A program made the position numbers and the translations under genes. This document shows, one piece after another, positions 1 through 8,110 of a stretch of DNA of 64,000 nucleotides. The DNA is taken from positions 434,001-498,000 of the forward strand of contig NZ_JAUSCJ010000022.1 of the NCBI RefSeq assembly GCF_030651185.1. Reading direction: 5' to 3'. A model generated the notes under the pieces. That model saw nothing but the letters and a program-made list of their open reading frames with translations, had not been told where the DNA came from and ran no database searches. This DNA is from Phenylobacterium sp. (lineage in GTDB: Bacteria; Pseudomonadota; Alphaproteobacteria; Caulobacterales; Caulobacteraceae). Within the stretch, counting starts at the first letter, position 1. Every line of letters starts with the position of its first letter.

Positions 1-111
1 AAGGCGCGCCGCGGCCGCAACATCGCCCTGGCGCTTGGCCTGGCGCTGTTCATGGTGCTGGTCTTCGTGGTCACCATCGTGCGCCTGGGCGCCAGCACCG
101 CCAATGGCTAA
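1..111 (+). CDS. Small membrane protein, 3' end only (CoxF-like position)
   Basis: The window opens inside this gene; the last 36 residues and a TAA stop at 109-111 are visible. The fragment has basic residues followed by one hydrophobic segment of about 20 residues and a short polar tail, so it is a single-pass membrane protein with a tiny C-terminus. It overlaps the next gene, ctaG, by 8 bases, so the two are translationally coupled. A short hypothetical membrane protein commonly sits between the heme O synthase gene and ctaG in alphaproteobacterial aa3 oxidase operons, and this fits that slot. The 5' part is outside the window, so the family assignment rests on position and topology only. 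Confidence 0.6.
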   Translation, partial: KARRGRNIALALGLALFMVLVFVVTIVRLGASTANG

Positions 112-730
112 GCCGCAGCTTTCCCCCCAGGCCCGTCGCAACCGCAACCTGGGCGCCATCTGCGCCATCGGGTTCCTCGGCATGGTGGGCGCGGCCTACG
201 CCTCGGTCCCGCTCTACAAGGCCTTCTGCCAGCTCACTGGCTTCGACGGCGTGGTGCGCAAGGCCGAGGCCGCCCCCGACACCGTCCTGGACCGCCAGCT
301 GCTGATCCGCTTCGACACCAATGTCCGGGCGCTGCCCTGGACCTTCAAGGCCGAGCAGACCAGCCAGAGCGTGCGAATCGGCGAGACCGGGCTGGCCTAT
401 TTCAAGGTCACCAATAACGGCTCGGCGCCGATGACCGGCCGGGCCATGTACAATGTCGTGCCGGAGTCGGCCGGCGCCTATTTCCAGAAGCTGGAATGCT
501 TCTGCTTCTCCGACCAGACCATCGCGGCCGGAGAAACCATCGAGTTTCCCGTGGTTTACTTCGTCGACCCGAAATACGCCGACGATTTCGAGACCAAGGG
601 CAAGCCCGAGGTGACGCTGTCCTACACCTTCTTCCCGTCCGTCGACGCGGAGAAGGCGAGCCGGCGCGCCGATGCATCGCAGGCCAAGGTTCCTTCGGCC
701 CTTGGCGGACACACCAACGCGGGGCTATAG
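104..730 (+). CDS. ctaG: Cytochrome c oxidase assembly protein CtaG/Cox11
   Basis: This 208-residue protein is the Cox11/CtaG copper chaperone that delivers copper to the CuB site of oxidase subunit I. It has a short cytoplasmic N-terminus, one membrane anchor at about residues 17-36, a cysteine just after it (C42), and a periplasmic domain carrying the family's CFCF copper motif at residues 132-135. The reading frame is open upstream to base 35, but the ATG at 104 gives the normal family N-terminus and overlaps the preceding gene by 8 bases. The neighbours (ctaE, a DUF983 protein, SURF1) are all oxidase subunit or assembly genes, so it is part of the aa3 oxidase operon. Confidence 0.95.
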   Translation: MAKPQLSPQARRNRNLGAICAIGFLGMVGAAYASVPLYKAFCQLTGFDGVVRKAEAAPDTVLDRQLLIRFDTNVRALPWTFKAEQTSQSVRIGETGLAYFKVTNNGSAPMTGRAMYNVVPESAGAYFQKLECFCFSDQTIAAGETIEFPVVYFVDPKYADDFETKGKPEVTLSYTFFPSVDAEKASRRADASQAKVPSALGGHTNAGL

Positions 731-745
731 CCTCCGCCAATGCCT

Positions 746-762
746 TTGCTTCCGTGAAGCAA
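746..762. terminator. Small hairpin after ctaG
   Basis: A perfect 7-bp inverted repeat (TTGCTTC / GAAGCAA) with a 3-base loop lies 15 bases after the ctaG stop. No clear T-run follows, so it may be an RNA-processing or attenuating hairpin within the operon rather than a true terminator. Confidence 0.35.
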
Positions 763-778
763 GGGCGGCGATTAAAGT

Positions 779-830
779 TAGAACGTGACGGGCGCCGAAA
801 CCGGTTCCCACTTTCGGCTGTCACGTTCTA
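779..830. repeat. Long inverted repeat between ctaG and ctaE
   Basis: The outer arms are a perfect 11-bp inverted repeat (TAGAACGTGAC at 779-789, GTCACGTTCTA at 820-830). Inside them is a second 7-bp pair (GCCGAAA at 794-800, TTTCGGC at 812-818). The result is one long, nearly continuous stem in a 164-bp gap in the middle of the oxidase operon. Its TAGA...TCTA ends resemble the hairpins at 31425-31528, so it may belong to a dispersed intergenic palindrome class. It could act as an RNA stability or processing element that sets the ratio of assembly to structural subunits; that role is inference. Confidence 0.6.
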
Positions 831-894
831 GGACGGTTGTGGGACGCGGAGAGGCGCCCACGGCTTTGAGATTTGAGAGGGGTTAGGACCGACT

Positions 895-1773
895 ATGTCT
901 GCCGGCGACGTCAAGCACGACTACCATCTGGTGAATCCCAGCCCCTGGCCCCTCGTCGGGTCCATCTCCGCGACGGTGATGGCGCTGGGCGGCGTGATCT
1001 GGATGAAGGGCCTGTTCGGCCTTCCCGAGGGCACGCCGTGGGTCTTCTACGCGGGCTTCGCCGGCGTGCTCTACACCATGCTCGGCTGGTGGATGGACGT
1101 GGTGAAGGAAGCCAATGCCGGCGACCACACCCCGGTCGTGGCCATCGGGCTGCGCTACGGCATGATCATGTTCATCGCTTCGGAAGTGATGTTCTTCGTG
1201 GCCTGGTTCTGGATCTTCTTCGAGATGGCCCTGTTCCACGAGGCGCGCACGCTGTCCTCCATCGAGGAAGTCCGCACCGCCTGGGCCACCTGGCCGCCGG
1301 CCGGCGTCGAGCTGGTCCCGGCCTGGAACCTGCCCCTGGTCAACACCCTGACCCTGCTGCTCTCGGGCACCACCGTCACCTGGAGCCACCACGCCCTGCA
1401 GACCGGCGACCGTAAGGGCGCGAAGATTGGCCTGGCCCTGACCATCGTGCTGGGCGCGATCTTCACCGCCATCCAGGCCTACGAGTACCACCACATCCTG
1501 GAGCATAAGTACTTCTTCAGCGAAGCGGCCACCAACGCCGGCCTCTACGGCTCCTCCTTCTTCATGGCCACGGGCTTCCACGGCTTCCACGTGCTGATCG
1601 GCACCATCTTCCTCGCGGTCTGCCTGATCCGCATGATGGGCACGGGCCTCACCCCCAAGCAGCACTTCGGCTTCGAGGCCGCCGCCTGGTACTGGCACTT
1701 CGTGGACGTGGTCTGGCTGTTCCTGTTCGCCTTCATCTACGTCGTGTTCGGCGGAGCGGCGGGCGCCCACTAA
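895..1773 (+). CDS. ctaE: Cytochrome c oxidase subunit III
   Basis: This 292-residue protein is the seven-helix subunit III of an aa3-type cytochrome c oxidase in the inner membrane. The N-terminal HDYHLVNPSPWP stretch and the long conserved helices, including the FFEMALFHEA and HGFHVLIG segments, are typical. The ATG at 895 follows a purine-rich GAGAGGGG ribosome-binding site. It is preceded by a palindrome-containing gap and followed after 4 bases by the DUF983 gene. Subunit III binds lipids and stabilises subunit I during turnover; it carries no metal cofactor. Confidence 0.96.
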   Translation: MSAGDVKHDYHLVNPSPWPLVGSISATVMALGGVIWMKGLFGLPEGTPWVFYAGFAGVLYTMLGWWMDVVKEANAGDHTPVVAIGLRYGMIMFIASEVMFFVAWFWIFFEMALFHEARTLSSIEEVRTAWATWPPAGVELVPAWNLPLVNTLTLLLSGTTVTWSHHALQTGDRKGAKIGLALTIVLGAIFTAIQAYEYHHILEHKYFFSEAATNAGLYGSSFFMATGFHGFHVLIGTIFLAVCLIRMMGTGLTPKQHFGFEAAAWYWHFVDVVWLFLFAFIYVVFGGAAGAH

Positions 1774-1777
1774 TCCG

Positions 1778-2143
1778 ATGAGTAGTCACAATCCGCTGCT
1801 GGCGGGGCTTGCGGGCCGCTGTCCCAACTGCGGAGAAGGACCTCTCTTCTCGGGCTTCCTGAAGGTGGCCGCACGCTGCGAGGCGTGCGGCTACGATCTG
1901 GCCAAGGCCGACTCCGGCGATGGGCCCGCGGTCTTCGTGATCCTGATCGCCGGGTTCCTCGCCTGCTTCGGCGCGCTCTACACCCAGTTCGCCTTCGATC
2001 CGCCGATCTGGCTGACGATGGTGATCTGGCTGCCCATCACCCTCTTCCTCTGTCTGGGCCTGCTGCGTCCCTTCAAGGGCGTGATGCTGGCCGCGCAGTT
2101 CGCCAACAAGGCCTCCGAGGCGCGGCATGACGGCGAGCACTGA
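1778..2143 (+). CDS. DUF983 zinc-ribbon membrane protein
   Basis: This 121-residue protein belongs to the DUF983 family, which recurs beside cytochrome oxidase genes in Alphaproteobacteria. Two CxxC pairs (C15/C18 and C34/C37) form a probable cytoplasmic zinc ribbon, and two hydrophobic segments at about 51-70 and 78-96 make a hairpin in the membrane. It begins 4 bases after ctaE and its end overlaps the SURF1 gene by 17 bases, so it is tightly co-translated with oxidase assembly genes. Its biochemical role is not known; a part in oxidase assembly is inferred from context. Confidence 0.85.
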   Translation: MSSHNPLLAGLAGRCPNCGEGPLFSGFLKVAARCEACGYDLAKADSGDGPAVFVILIAGFLACFGALYTQFAFDPPIWLTMVIWLPITLFLCLGLLRPFKGVMLAAQFANKASEARHDGEH

Positions 2144-2867
2144 CACACCCTCCCGCAAGGCCTTTCCCCTCGGCCTGACCATCCCCACTCTCATCGCGGC
2201 CGCCATCCTGGTCTGGCTGGGCGCCTGGCAGATGCAGCGCCTGGCCTGGAAGAGCGACCTGCTGGCGCGCGTCGCGGCCCTGCAGGCCGCCCCGGCCCGT
2301 CCGCTTGGCCCCGTCCTCGACAGCCTGGCCGATGGCGGGCAGGGCGATTTCATCCGGGTGACGGTGGACTGTCCGGGCCTCGGCGCGGCCCCCTATCTCG
2401 AGCTCTATTCGGTTCGCGAGAGCGGCGCCGGCCTGCGGCTGATCTCGGCCTGCGCGGTGCGGAGCGCCCGGTACCGCACCATCCTGGTGGACCGCGGGTT
2501 CGTCGCCGACATCATTTCGGTGCGGCCGCCGGTGAACTCCGACGACAAGACCCCGGTCGCCCTGGTGGGGGTGCTGCGCGCGCCGGACAAGGCGACCTTC
2601 GTGACCCCGCCCAACGACCTTGAAGGCAATCACTGGTACTCGCGCGATATCCCCGCCATGGCCGCGCGCCTGAATGCGCCTAGCCCCGCGCCGATCATCC
2701 TGGCGGCGGAGACCAGCTCCAACCCCGGCTGGCAGGCCCTGAAGCCCGAGCCGCTCCCGGCGGAAATCCCCAACCGCCATCTCGAATACGCCCTGACCTG
2801 GTTCGGCCTTGCGGGGGCCTTGGTCGCCGTCTATGCCGCCATGCTCTGGCGATGGTGGAAGGCTTGA
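2127..2867 (+). CDS. SURF1 family cytochrome oxidase assembly protein
   Basis: This 246-residue protein has the SURF1 layout: an N-terminal membrane helix at about 14-33 followed by the LGAWQMQRLAWK segment, a periplasmic domain, and a second helix near residues 225-243. SURF1 proteins help insert heme a into oxidase subunit I. The gene overlaps the DUF983 gene by 17 bases at its start. Its TGA stop shares the final A with the ATG of thrC. It is the last oxidase-related gene of the cluster. Confidence 0.92.
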   Translation: MTASTDTPSRKAFPLGLTIPTLIAAAILVWLGAWQMQRLAWKSDLLARVAALQAAPARPLGPVLDSLADGGQGDFIRVTVDCPGLGAAPYLELYSVRESGAGLRLISACAVRSARYRTILVDRGFVADIISVRPPVNSDDKTPVALVGVLRAPDKATFVTPPNDLEGNHWYSRDIPAMAARLNAPSPAPIILAAETSSNPGWQALKPEPLPAEIPNRHLEYALTWFGLAGALVAVYAAMLWRWWKA

Positions 2868-4258
2868 TGCGGTACGTTTCTACGCGGGGGCAGTCGCCCT
2901 CGGTCGGCTTTGTCGATGCGATCCTGGCGGGCCTGGCGCCCGACGGCGGCCTCTATGTTCCGGAGGAATGGCCGAGCCTGACCCACAGCGAGCTCGCCGC
3001 CTTCGCCGGCAAGCCCTATGCCCATGTGGCCACCGAGATTCTGACCCGCTTCGTCGGCGACGAGATTCCGCGGGAGACCCTGGCCGAGATGTGCGCCGAG
3101 GCCTACGGCACCTTCACCCACGCCGCCGTGGTGCCGGTGAAGCAGCTCTATCCGGGCGGGTTCATGGCCGAGCTGTTTCATGGCCCGAGTCTGGCCTTCA
3201 AAGATGTTGCGATGCAGCTGCTGGCCCGGCTGAGCGACCACGTGCTGTCGGCCCAGAACCGCACCCAGACCATCCTCTGCGCCACCTCGGGCGACACCGG
3301 CGGGGCGGCGGTGGAGGCCTTCCGCGGCCGCGCCAACACCCGCATCGTGGCCATGTTCCCGGACGGCCGCATCAGCGAGGTGCAGCGCCGCTTCATGACC
3401 ACGGCGGCCGAGGACAACGTCCGCTGCGTGGCGGTCTCGGGCACCTTCGACGACTGCCAGGCGATCCTGAAGAACGCGCTGGGCGATCAGAGCCTGAAGC
3501 AGTCGGTGGGCCTGTCGGCGGTAAACTCCATCAACTTCGCCCGCATCGTCGCCCAGGCGGTCTACTACTTCACCAGCGCCGTCGCGCTGGGCGCGCCGCA
3601 CCGACCGGTGGCCTTCGCCGTGCCGTCGGGCAATTTCGGCGACGGCTTCGCGGGCTTCATGGCCAAGCGCATGGGCCTGCCGATCTCCAAGATCATCGTG
3701 GCCACCAACTCCAACGACATCCTGGCGCGCGCCTTCCAGGACGGCCGCTACAGCCGCGGCGCGGTGGCCCAGACCCAGTCGCCGGCCATGGACATCCAGT
3801 CGGCCTCCAATTTCGAGCGGCTGTACTACGAGGCCGTCCGCCGCGACGGCGTCGAGACCGCGCGGGCCTTCAAGGCCTTCGGCGACACCGGGGTGATCGA
3901 CATCCCGCCGGGCGCCCTGGCCATGATGCGCGAGACCTTCGTGGGCGTGACGATCAACGAGCGCGAGACCAGCGGCTCCATCGTCGCCACCCTGAACGAG
4001 ACCGGCGAGCTGATCGATCCGCACACCGCCGTGGGCATGGCCGCTTTCCGCCGGGCCCGTGAGATCACCGATCCCATCGTGGTGCTGTCGACGGCCCACG
4101 CCGCCAAGTTCCCGGAAGCCGTCAGCGCCGCCTGCGGCGAGACCCCGGTGATGCCGCGCAGCGCCCAGAACCTGGCGGGCAAGCCGGAGCGCTTCGACCG
4201 GCTGCCGGCCGACGCCGAAACCATCAAGGCCTACGTTCAGGCCTTCGCGGAAAGCTGA
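2867..4258 (+). CDS. thrC: Threonine synthase
   Basis: This 463-residue enzyme converts O-phosphohomoserine to threonine using pyridoxal phosphate. The PLP lysine is in the GPSLAFKDVA motif (K112), and the N-terminal MRYVSTRG is characteristic. I chose the ATG at 2867 because it gives that N-terminus and shares a base with the SURF1 stop; an in-frame ATG at 2852 would only add five residues. The PLP-phosphate loop is seen in ATSGDTGGAAVEA. Coupling of thrC to oxidase assembly genes, with an M16 peptidase behind it, matches the order I recall from Caulobacter. The homoserine kinase gene thrB lies far away at 31978. Confidence 0.95.
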   Translation: MRYVSTRGQSPSVGFVDAILAGLAPDGGLYVPEEWPSLTHSELAAFAGKPYAHVATEILTRFVGDEIPRETLAEMCAEAYGTFTHAAVVPVKQLYPGGFMAELFHGPSLAFKDVAMQLLARLSDHVLSAQNRTQTILCATSGDTGGAAVEAFRGRANTRIVAMFPDGRISEVQRRFMTTAAEDNVRCVAVSGTFDDCQAILKNALGDQSLKQSVGLSAVNSINFARIVAQAVYYFTSAVALGAPHRPVAFAVPSGNFGDGFAGFMAKRMGLPISKIIVATNSNDILARAFQDGRYSRGAVAQTQSPAMDIQSASNFERLYYEAVRRDGVETARAFKAFGDTGVIDIPPGALAMMRETFVGVTINERETSGSIVATLNETGELIDPHTAVGMAAFRRAREITDPIVVLSTAHAAKFPEAVSAACGETPVMPRSAQNLAGKPERFDRLPADAETIKAYVQAFAES

Positions 4259-4260
4259 TC

Positions 4261-5520
4261 CTGGCCACCCTGCACACCCTCTCCAACGGCGTCCGCGTCG
4301 TCTGCGACCCGGTCCCGGGACTTGAAACCGTGGCCCTGTCCGTCGTCGCCGGCCGCGGCGCGCGGTTCGAGGACGAGGCCCGGTCGGGCTGGTCGCACCT
4401 TCTTGAGCACATGGTGTTCAAGGGGGCCGGAGATCGCTCGGCCCGGGAGATCGTCGAGGTGGTGGAGGCCCAGGGCGGCTCCATCAACGCGGCCACCGGC
4501 TATGAGCGCACCAGCTTCCAGATCCGCGCCCTGGCCGGCGGCCTCGACCTTGGCTCGGCGGTGCTGGCCGACCTGATCCAGCGGCCGGCGATCGAGCCCA
4601 CCGATCTCACCCGCGAGAAACAGGTGGTGGGGCAGGAGATCGCCGAGGCCACCGACACTCCCGACGACGTGGTGTTCGAGATGGCCCAGGGCGCGGCCTT
4701 CCGCGACCAGGCGCTGGGCCGGTCGATCCTCGGCACCGACGCCTCCATCGCGCCCGCCACCCAGGAGACTCTCGCCGACTGGCGCGCGGCGCTCTACGCC
4801 CCGGAGACCCTGATCTTCTCGGCCTCGGGCGCGGTCACCGAGGACGAGGTGCTGAAGCTCGCCGAGCGCGACTTCGGCGGGGCGGTCGGCAAGCCGATCA
4901 CCGACGCCGCGCCGGGCGTCTTCACCGGCGGGACGCAGACGGTGTCGAAGTCGCTGGAGCAGGCCAACCTGGTCTTCCTGCTGCCCGCCGTCGGCGTTCG
5001 CCATGACGACTATTTCGCTCTGCGGCTGTTCGCCGAGATCCTCGGCGGCGGCATGGCCTCGCGGCTGTTCCAGGAGGCCCGCGAGAAGCGCGGCCTGGCC
5101 TATGCCGTGGACGCCTATTCCGAGACCTATGCCGACACCGGCGTACTCGGCGTGTTCGCCGGCTGCGCGGCCAAGGACGCCGCGGAACTGGCCAAGGTGG
5201 CGGCCGGCGAAATCCAGGGCCTGGCCCAGGGCGTCGAACCCGCTGAACTGGCCCGCGCCAAGGCCCAACTGAAGGCCGGTCTGTTCATGGCGCGCGAGTC
5301 GCTGCAGTCGCGCACCGAGCAGGCCGCCGGCCAGGTGCTGCTGTTTGGCCGCCTGCTGTCCACCGCCGAGATCGCCGAGCAGATCGACGCCGTCGAGGCG
5401 GGTGACCTGGCGCGGCTGGGCGCGTCGCTGCTGGCGCCCGGCAAGGCCGCCGTCAGCGTGCTGGGACCCAAGGCGGCCTTGAAGGCGGCCGATGCATTCC
5501 AGAAGGCGCTGTTCGGGTAG
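4261..5520 (+). CDS. M16 family zinc peptidase, probable CTG start
   Basis: This is a mitochondrial-processing-peptidase-like M16 protease of about 419 residues. It has the inverted zinc motif HLLEH at residues 46-50 counted from 4261. The first standard start in frame is GTG at 4330, but that would remove the TLxNGVRVV first strand that nearly all M16 proteins keep and that is encoded just upstream. The reading frame continues back to the thrC stop, and the best candidate is CTG at 4261, six bases after a GGAAAG ribosome-binding site inside the end of thrC (ATC at 4258 is less well spaced). Substrates are unknown; relatives process small peptides or presequences. Confidence 0.85.
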   Translation: MATLHTLSNGVRVVCDPVPGLETVALSVVAGRGARFEDEARSGWSHLLEHMVFKGAGDRSAREIVEVVEAQGGSINAATGYERTSFQIRALAGGLDLGSAVLADLIQRPAIEPTDLTREKQVVGQEIAEATDTPDDVVFEMAQGAAFRDQALGRSILGTDASIAPATQETLADWRAALYAPETLIFSASGAVTEDEVLKLAERDFGGAVGKPITDAAPGVFTGGTQTVSKSLEQANLVFLLPAVGVRHDDYFALRLFAEILGGGMASRLFQEAREKRGLAYAVDAYSETYADTGVLGVFAGCAAKDAAELAKVAAGEIQGLAQGVEPAELARAKAQLKAGLFMARESLQSRTEQAAGQVLLFGRLLSTAEIAEQIDAVEAGDLARLGASLLAPGKAAVSVLGPKAALKAADAFQKALFG

Positions 5521-5530
5521 CAATACCTAG

Positions 5531-5624
5531 GTCATCCCGGGCGACCGCAGGGAGACCCGGGACCCAGGGGGTTTGAACGCGGCCCCTGCCTCCCGGCTGT
5601 CCGCTTCGCTGCGACCGGGATGAC
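5531..5624. repeat. Dispersed GTCATCCC palindromic element, copy 1 (divergent)
   Basis: The element begins GTCATCCCGG and ends CCGGGATGAC, so its ends form a perfect outer stem. The inner CCGGG...CCCGG arm on the left resembles the other copies (7987, 54394, 61561), but the central GGGACCCA has no matching TGGGTCCC, so this is a shortened, divergent member. It fills the gap between the M16 peptidase and rimJ-like genes. Confidence 0.7.
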
Positions 5625-5678
5625 GTGGGGGGCATCCCCCCACTTGACGCCCCCCGCTCCAAGTCCGACCCTCCCCCC

Positions 5679-6290
5679 ATGGCCCTGCTGGACTGGATCG
5701 CGCCGGAAAGCGGCCTACGCGTCGAGGGCGAGGGGGTCTTCCTGCGGCCGGCCCGCAACGCCGACTTCGAGGAATGGCGTGAACTGCGGTCGGCCTCGCG
5801 GGATTTCCTGCAACCGTGGGAGCCAACCTGGCCGGTCGATGATCTGAGCCGCGCGGCGTTCCGACGCAGACTGACCGCCTATGCCCGTGATCGCGAGGCG
5901 GGTTGCGCCTATCCCTTCTTCGTTTTCCGCTCGAGCGACGAAGCCCTGACCGGCGGCATCACGCTGTCCAACGTCCGCCGGGGCGTCGCCCAGATGGGCT
6001 CGGTGGGCTACTGGTGCGGTCAAGCCTTTGCCCGGCAAGGACAAACCCTGGCCGCCGTGCGGGCGCTGACCCTATTTTCCTTCCGCACGCTGGCCCTCCA
6101 TCGCCTGGAGGCCGCCTGCCTTCCCACCAACGAACCCAGCCGGAAACTGCTCAACCGTGCCGGGTTTGGCGAGGAAGGATATGCGAAGGCTTATTTGAAA
6201 ATTAACGGCGTTTGGCGAGATCATGTCCTGTTCGGGCTTGTCTCGCCGCTTCGCGCGGCGCTGGAGCCTGATCAGGGAGTGTCGGTCTAG
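5679..6290 (+). CDS. RimJ-like GNAT N-acetyltransferase
   Basis: This 203-residue protein is a GNAT acetyltransferase of the ribosomal-protein-alanine type. Typical features are the VFLRPARNADFEEW start of the fold, the GSVGYWCGQAFARQG acetyl-CoA loop and the LHRLEAACLPTN segment with a late asparagine. The frame is open from 5625, but the ATG at 5679 gives the conserved MALLDWI opening. It precedes pdeA by 30 bases on the same strand and may share its transcript. RimJ modifies the N-terminus of ribosomal protein S5 in E. coli; the target here is not shown. Confidence 0.85.
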   Translation: MALLDWIAPESGLRVEGEGVFLRPARNADFEEWRELRSASRDFLQPWEPTWPVDDLSRAAFRRRLTAYARDREAGCAYPFFVFRSSDEALTGGITLSNVRRGVAQMGSVGYWCGQAFARQGQTLAAVRALTLFSFRTLALHRLEAACLPTNEPSRKLLNRAGFGEEGYAKAYLKINGVWRDHVLFGLVSPLRAALEPDQGVSV

Positions 6291-6320
6291 CCGGCGCGTG
6301 GCCAGAGTTAAGTCGAGGCG

Positions 6321-7979
6321 ATGCCGAACGACCGTTGGATCTGGGACGCCACGACGACGCTTGAGGCGTTGGGCGCCGCCGACGTGGCCCTCTGGCTATG
6401 GGAGCCGGAACGCGACCGGCTGCGCATCACCGGCGCGTCGCGCGCCCTGGGCCTTGGCCCCCTTGCCCCTGAATGTTCGTCGGCCGCCATGCGCGCGCTG
6501 GCCATGCCCCAGGACCGGGCCCTGGCTGAAGACGTGCTGCGCGTGCAGGAGCCGGGCAGCGAGATCGCCGTACGCCTGCGGATGCGCTCGGGTGGCATCT
6601 GCATCTGGCGCGGTGTCTGGCTGGAGGAAGGGCTTCGCGCCGCCGGCGTCGTGGCGCCGGAGACCAAGTTCGCCGCCTCCGACGTCGACAAGCTGACCGG
6701 CCTGCTGGACCGCAAGAGTTTCATCGCCCAGGCCCGCGAGCGCCTGCAGACCCCGGGCCTCCACGAACTGGTGGTGGCCGACCTCGACCGTCTGCGCCGC
6801 CTGAACGAGGCCCTGGGCCACGAGCGCGCAGACCTGGTGCTGGCGGCGCTGGGCTCACGCATGGCCGCGGCCTTCCCGCCCGGCGTGCTGATGGCCCGGA
6901 TCGGCGAAGACGAGTTCGCCCTGCTGACCCCTATCCGCGCCATCAGTGCGGCCGAGACCCTGCGCAAGGCCCTGGAGCAGCCCCTGCGGGTGGCCGGCTT
7001 CGATATCCACCCCACCCTCTCCATCGGCGCCGTCGAGGCCATGGGCGGCGACGAGGCGCCCGAGGCCGCCGAACTGCTGCGCCGGGCTGAGTTGGCGGTG
7101 GAATCGGCCAAGAGCAACGGCCGGGGCGGCGGGGCCGCCTATGGCCGCACCATGGAGACCGACGGCCTCTCGCGCCTGGCCCTGGAGAGCGACCTGCGCG
7201 GCGCCATCGGGCGCGGCGAACTGACGGCTTATTACCAGCCGATCGTGCGCCTCTCGACCGGGGCGCTGTCGGGCTTCGAGGCCCTGGTGCGCTGGAAGCA
7301 CCCGCGCCTTGGCCTGCTGACCCCCGATCAGTTCCTGCCGCTCTGCGACGAGATGGGGCTGATGAGCGAGCTGGGCGCCCTGATGATGCGCCAGGCCGCC
7401 GAGCAACTGGCCGTCTGGCGCCGCGACCACCGGGCCGCCGGCGACCTGACCGTGGCGGTCAACCTTTCCACCGGCGAGATCGACCGGCCCGACCTGGTGT
7501 CCGACGTCATGCGCATCCGCCGCGACACCGGCCTTCCGCCGGGCGCGCTGAAGCTGGAGGTCACCGAGGGCGACGTCATGCGCGACCCCGACCGGGCCGC
7601 GGTGATCCTGGGCAACCTGCGCGAGGCCGGGGCGGCCCTGGCGCTGGACGACTTCGGCACCGGCTTCTCGTCGCTCAGCTACCTGACGCGGCTACCCTTC
7701 GACACCCTGAAGATCGACCGCTACTTCGTGCGCACCATGGCCACCAACGAGGGTTCGGCGAAGATCGTCACCTCGGTGGTGAAACTGGGCCAGGACCTGG
7801 ACTTGGAAGTCGTCGCCGAGGGCGTGGAGAACGCCCAGATGGCCAAGGCCCTGCTGGCGGTGGGCTGCGACTACGGCCAGGGCTTCGGCTACGCGCCGGC
7901 CCTGTCGCCGCAGGAGGCCGAGGTCTATCTCAATGAAAGCTATGTCGACGGCGCGGCGCCGGTGAAGGCGCGGGGCTGA
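6321..7979 (+). CDS. pdeA: Cyclic-di-GMP phosphodiesterase PdeA (PAS-GEDEF-EAL)
   Basis: This 552-residue cytoplasmic protein degrades cyclic di-GMP. An N-terminal PAS-like region (about 10-110) leads into a GGDEF domain whose signature is GEDEF (195-199), then an EAL domain with EAL at 320-322, LEVTE at 412-416, DDFGTGFSS at 443-451 and AEGVE at 499-503. All main EAL metal-binding motifs are present, so hydrolysis is expected; the altered GEDEF site is as in C. crescentus PdeA, where it binds GTP and activates the EAL domain instead of making cyclic di-GMP. The protein ends in Arg-Gly, the residues described as the ClpXP degron of C. crescentus PdeA, whose PAS domain binds the adaptor CpdR. 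I infer the same cell-cycle-timed proteolysis here. Confidence 0.9.
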   Translation: MPNDRWIWDATTTLEALGAADVALWLWEPERDRLRITGASRALGLGPLAPECSSAAMRALAMPQDRALAEDVLRVQEPGSEIAVRLRMRSGGICIWRGVWLEEGLRAAGVVAPETKFAASDVDKLTGLLDRKSFIAQARERLQTPGLHELVVADLDRLRRLNEALGHERADLVLAALGSRMAAAFPPGVLMARIGEDEFALLTPIRAISAAETLRKALEQPLRVAGFDIHPTLSIGAVEAMGGDEAPEAAELLRRAELAVESAKSNGRGGGAAYGRTMETDGLSRLALESDLRGAIGRGELTAYYQPIVRLSTGALSGFEALVRWKHPRLGLLTPDQFLPLCDEMGLMSELGALMMRQAAEQLAVWRRDHRAAGDLTVAVNLSTGEIDRPDLVSDVMRIRRDTGLPPGALKLEVTEGDVMRDPDRAAVILGNLREAGAALALDDFGTGFSSLSYLTRLPFDTLKIDRYFVRTMATNEGSAKIVTSVVKLGQDLDLEVVAEGVENAQMAKALLAVGCDYGQGFGYAPALSPQEAEVYLNESYVDGAAPVKARG

Positions 7980-7986
7980 TCCCCGA

Positions 7987-8098
7987 GTGTCATCCCGGTT
8001 TCGCGCAGCGAAGACCGGGACCCATACTCATTGATCTTTCCGGCACGCCCCGTGCGTCTGGGTCCCGGACAAGTGCTACGCGCTCTCCGGGATGACAC
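7987..8098. repeat. Dispersed GTCATCCC palindromic element, copy 2
   Basis: This 112-bp intergenic element has matching ends (GTGTCATCCCGG / CCGGGATGACAC). Within it are a left hairpin built on CCGGT/ACCGG with TTCGC/GCGAA, a central stem GGGACCCA / TGGGTCCC around a loop of about 33 bases, and a right hairpin built on CCGGA/TCCGG. It starts 8 bases after the pdeA stop and ends just before the convergent algH stop. Confidence 0.85.
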
Positions 8099-8110
8099 CT
8101 TTGGTGCGCG

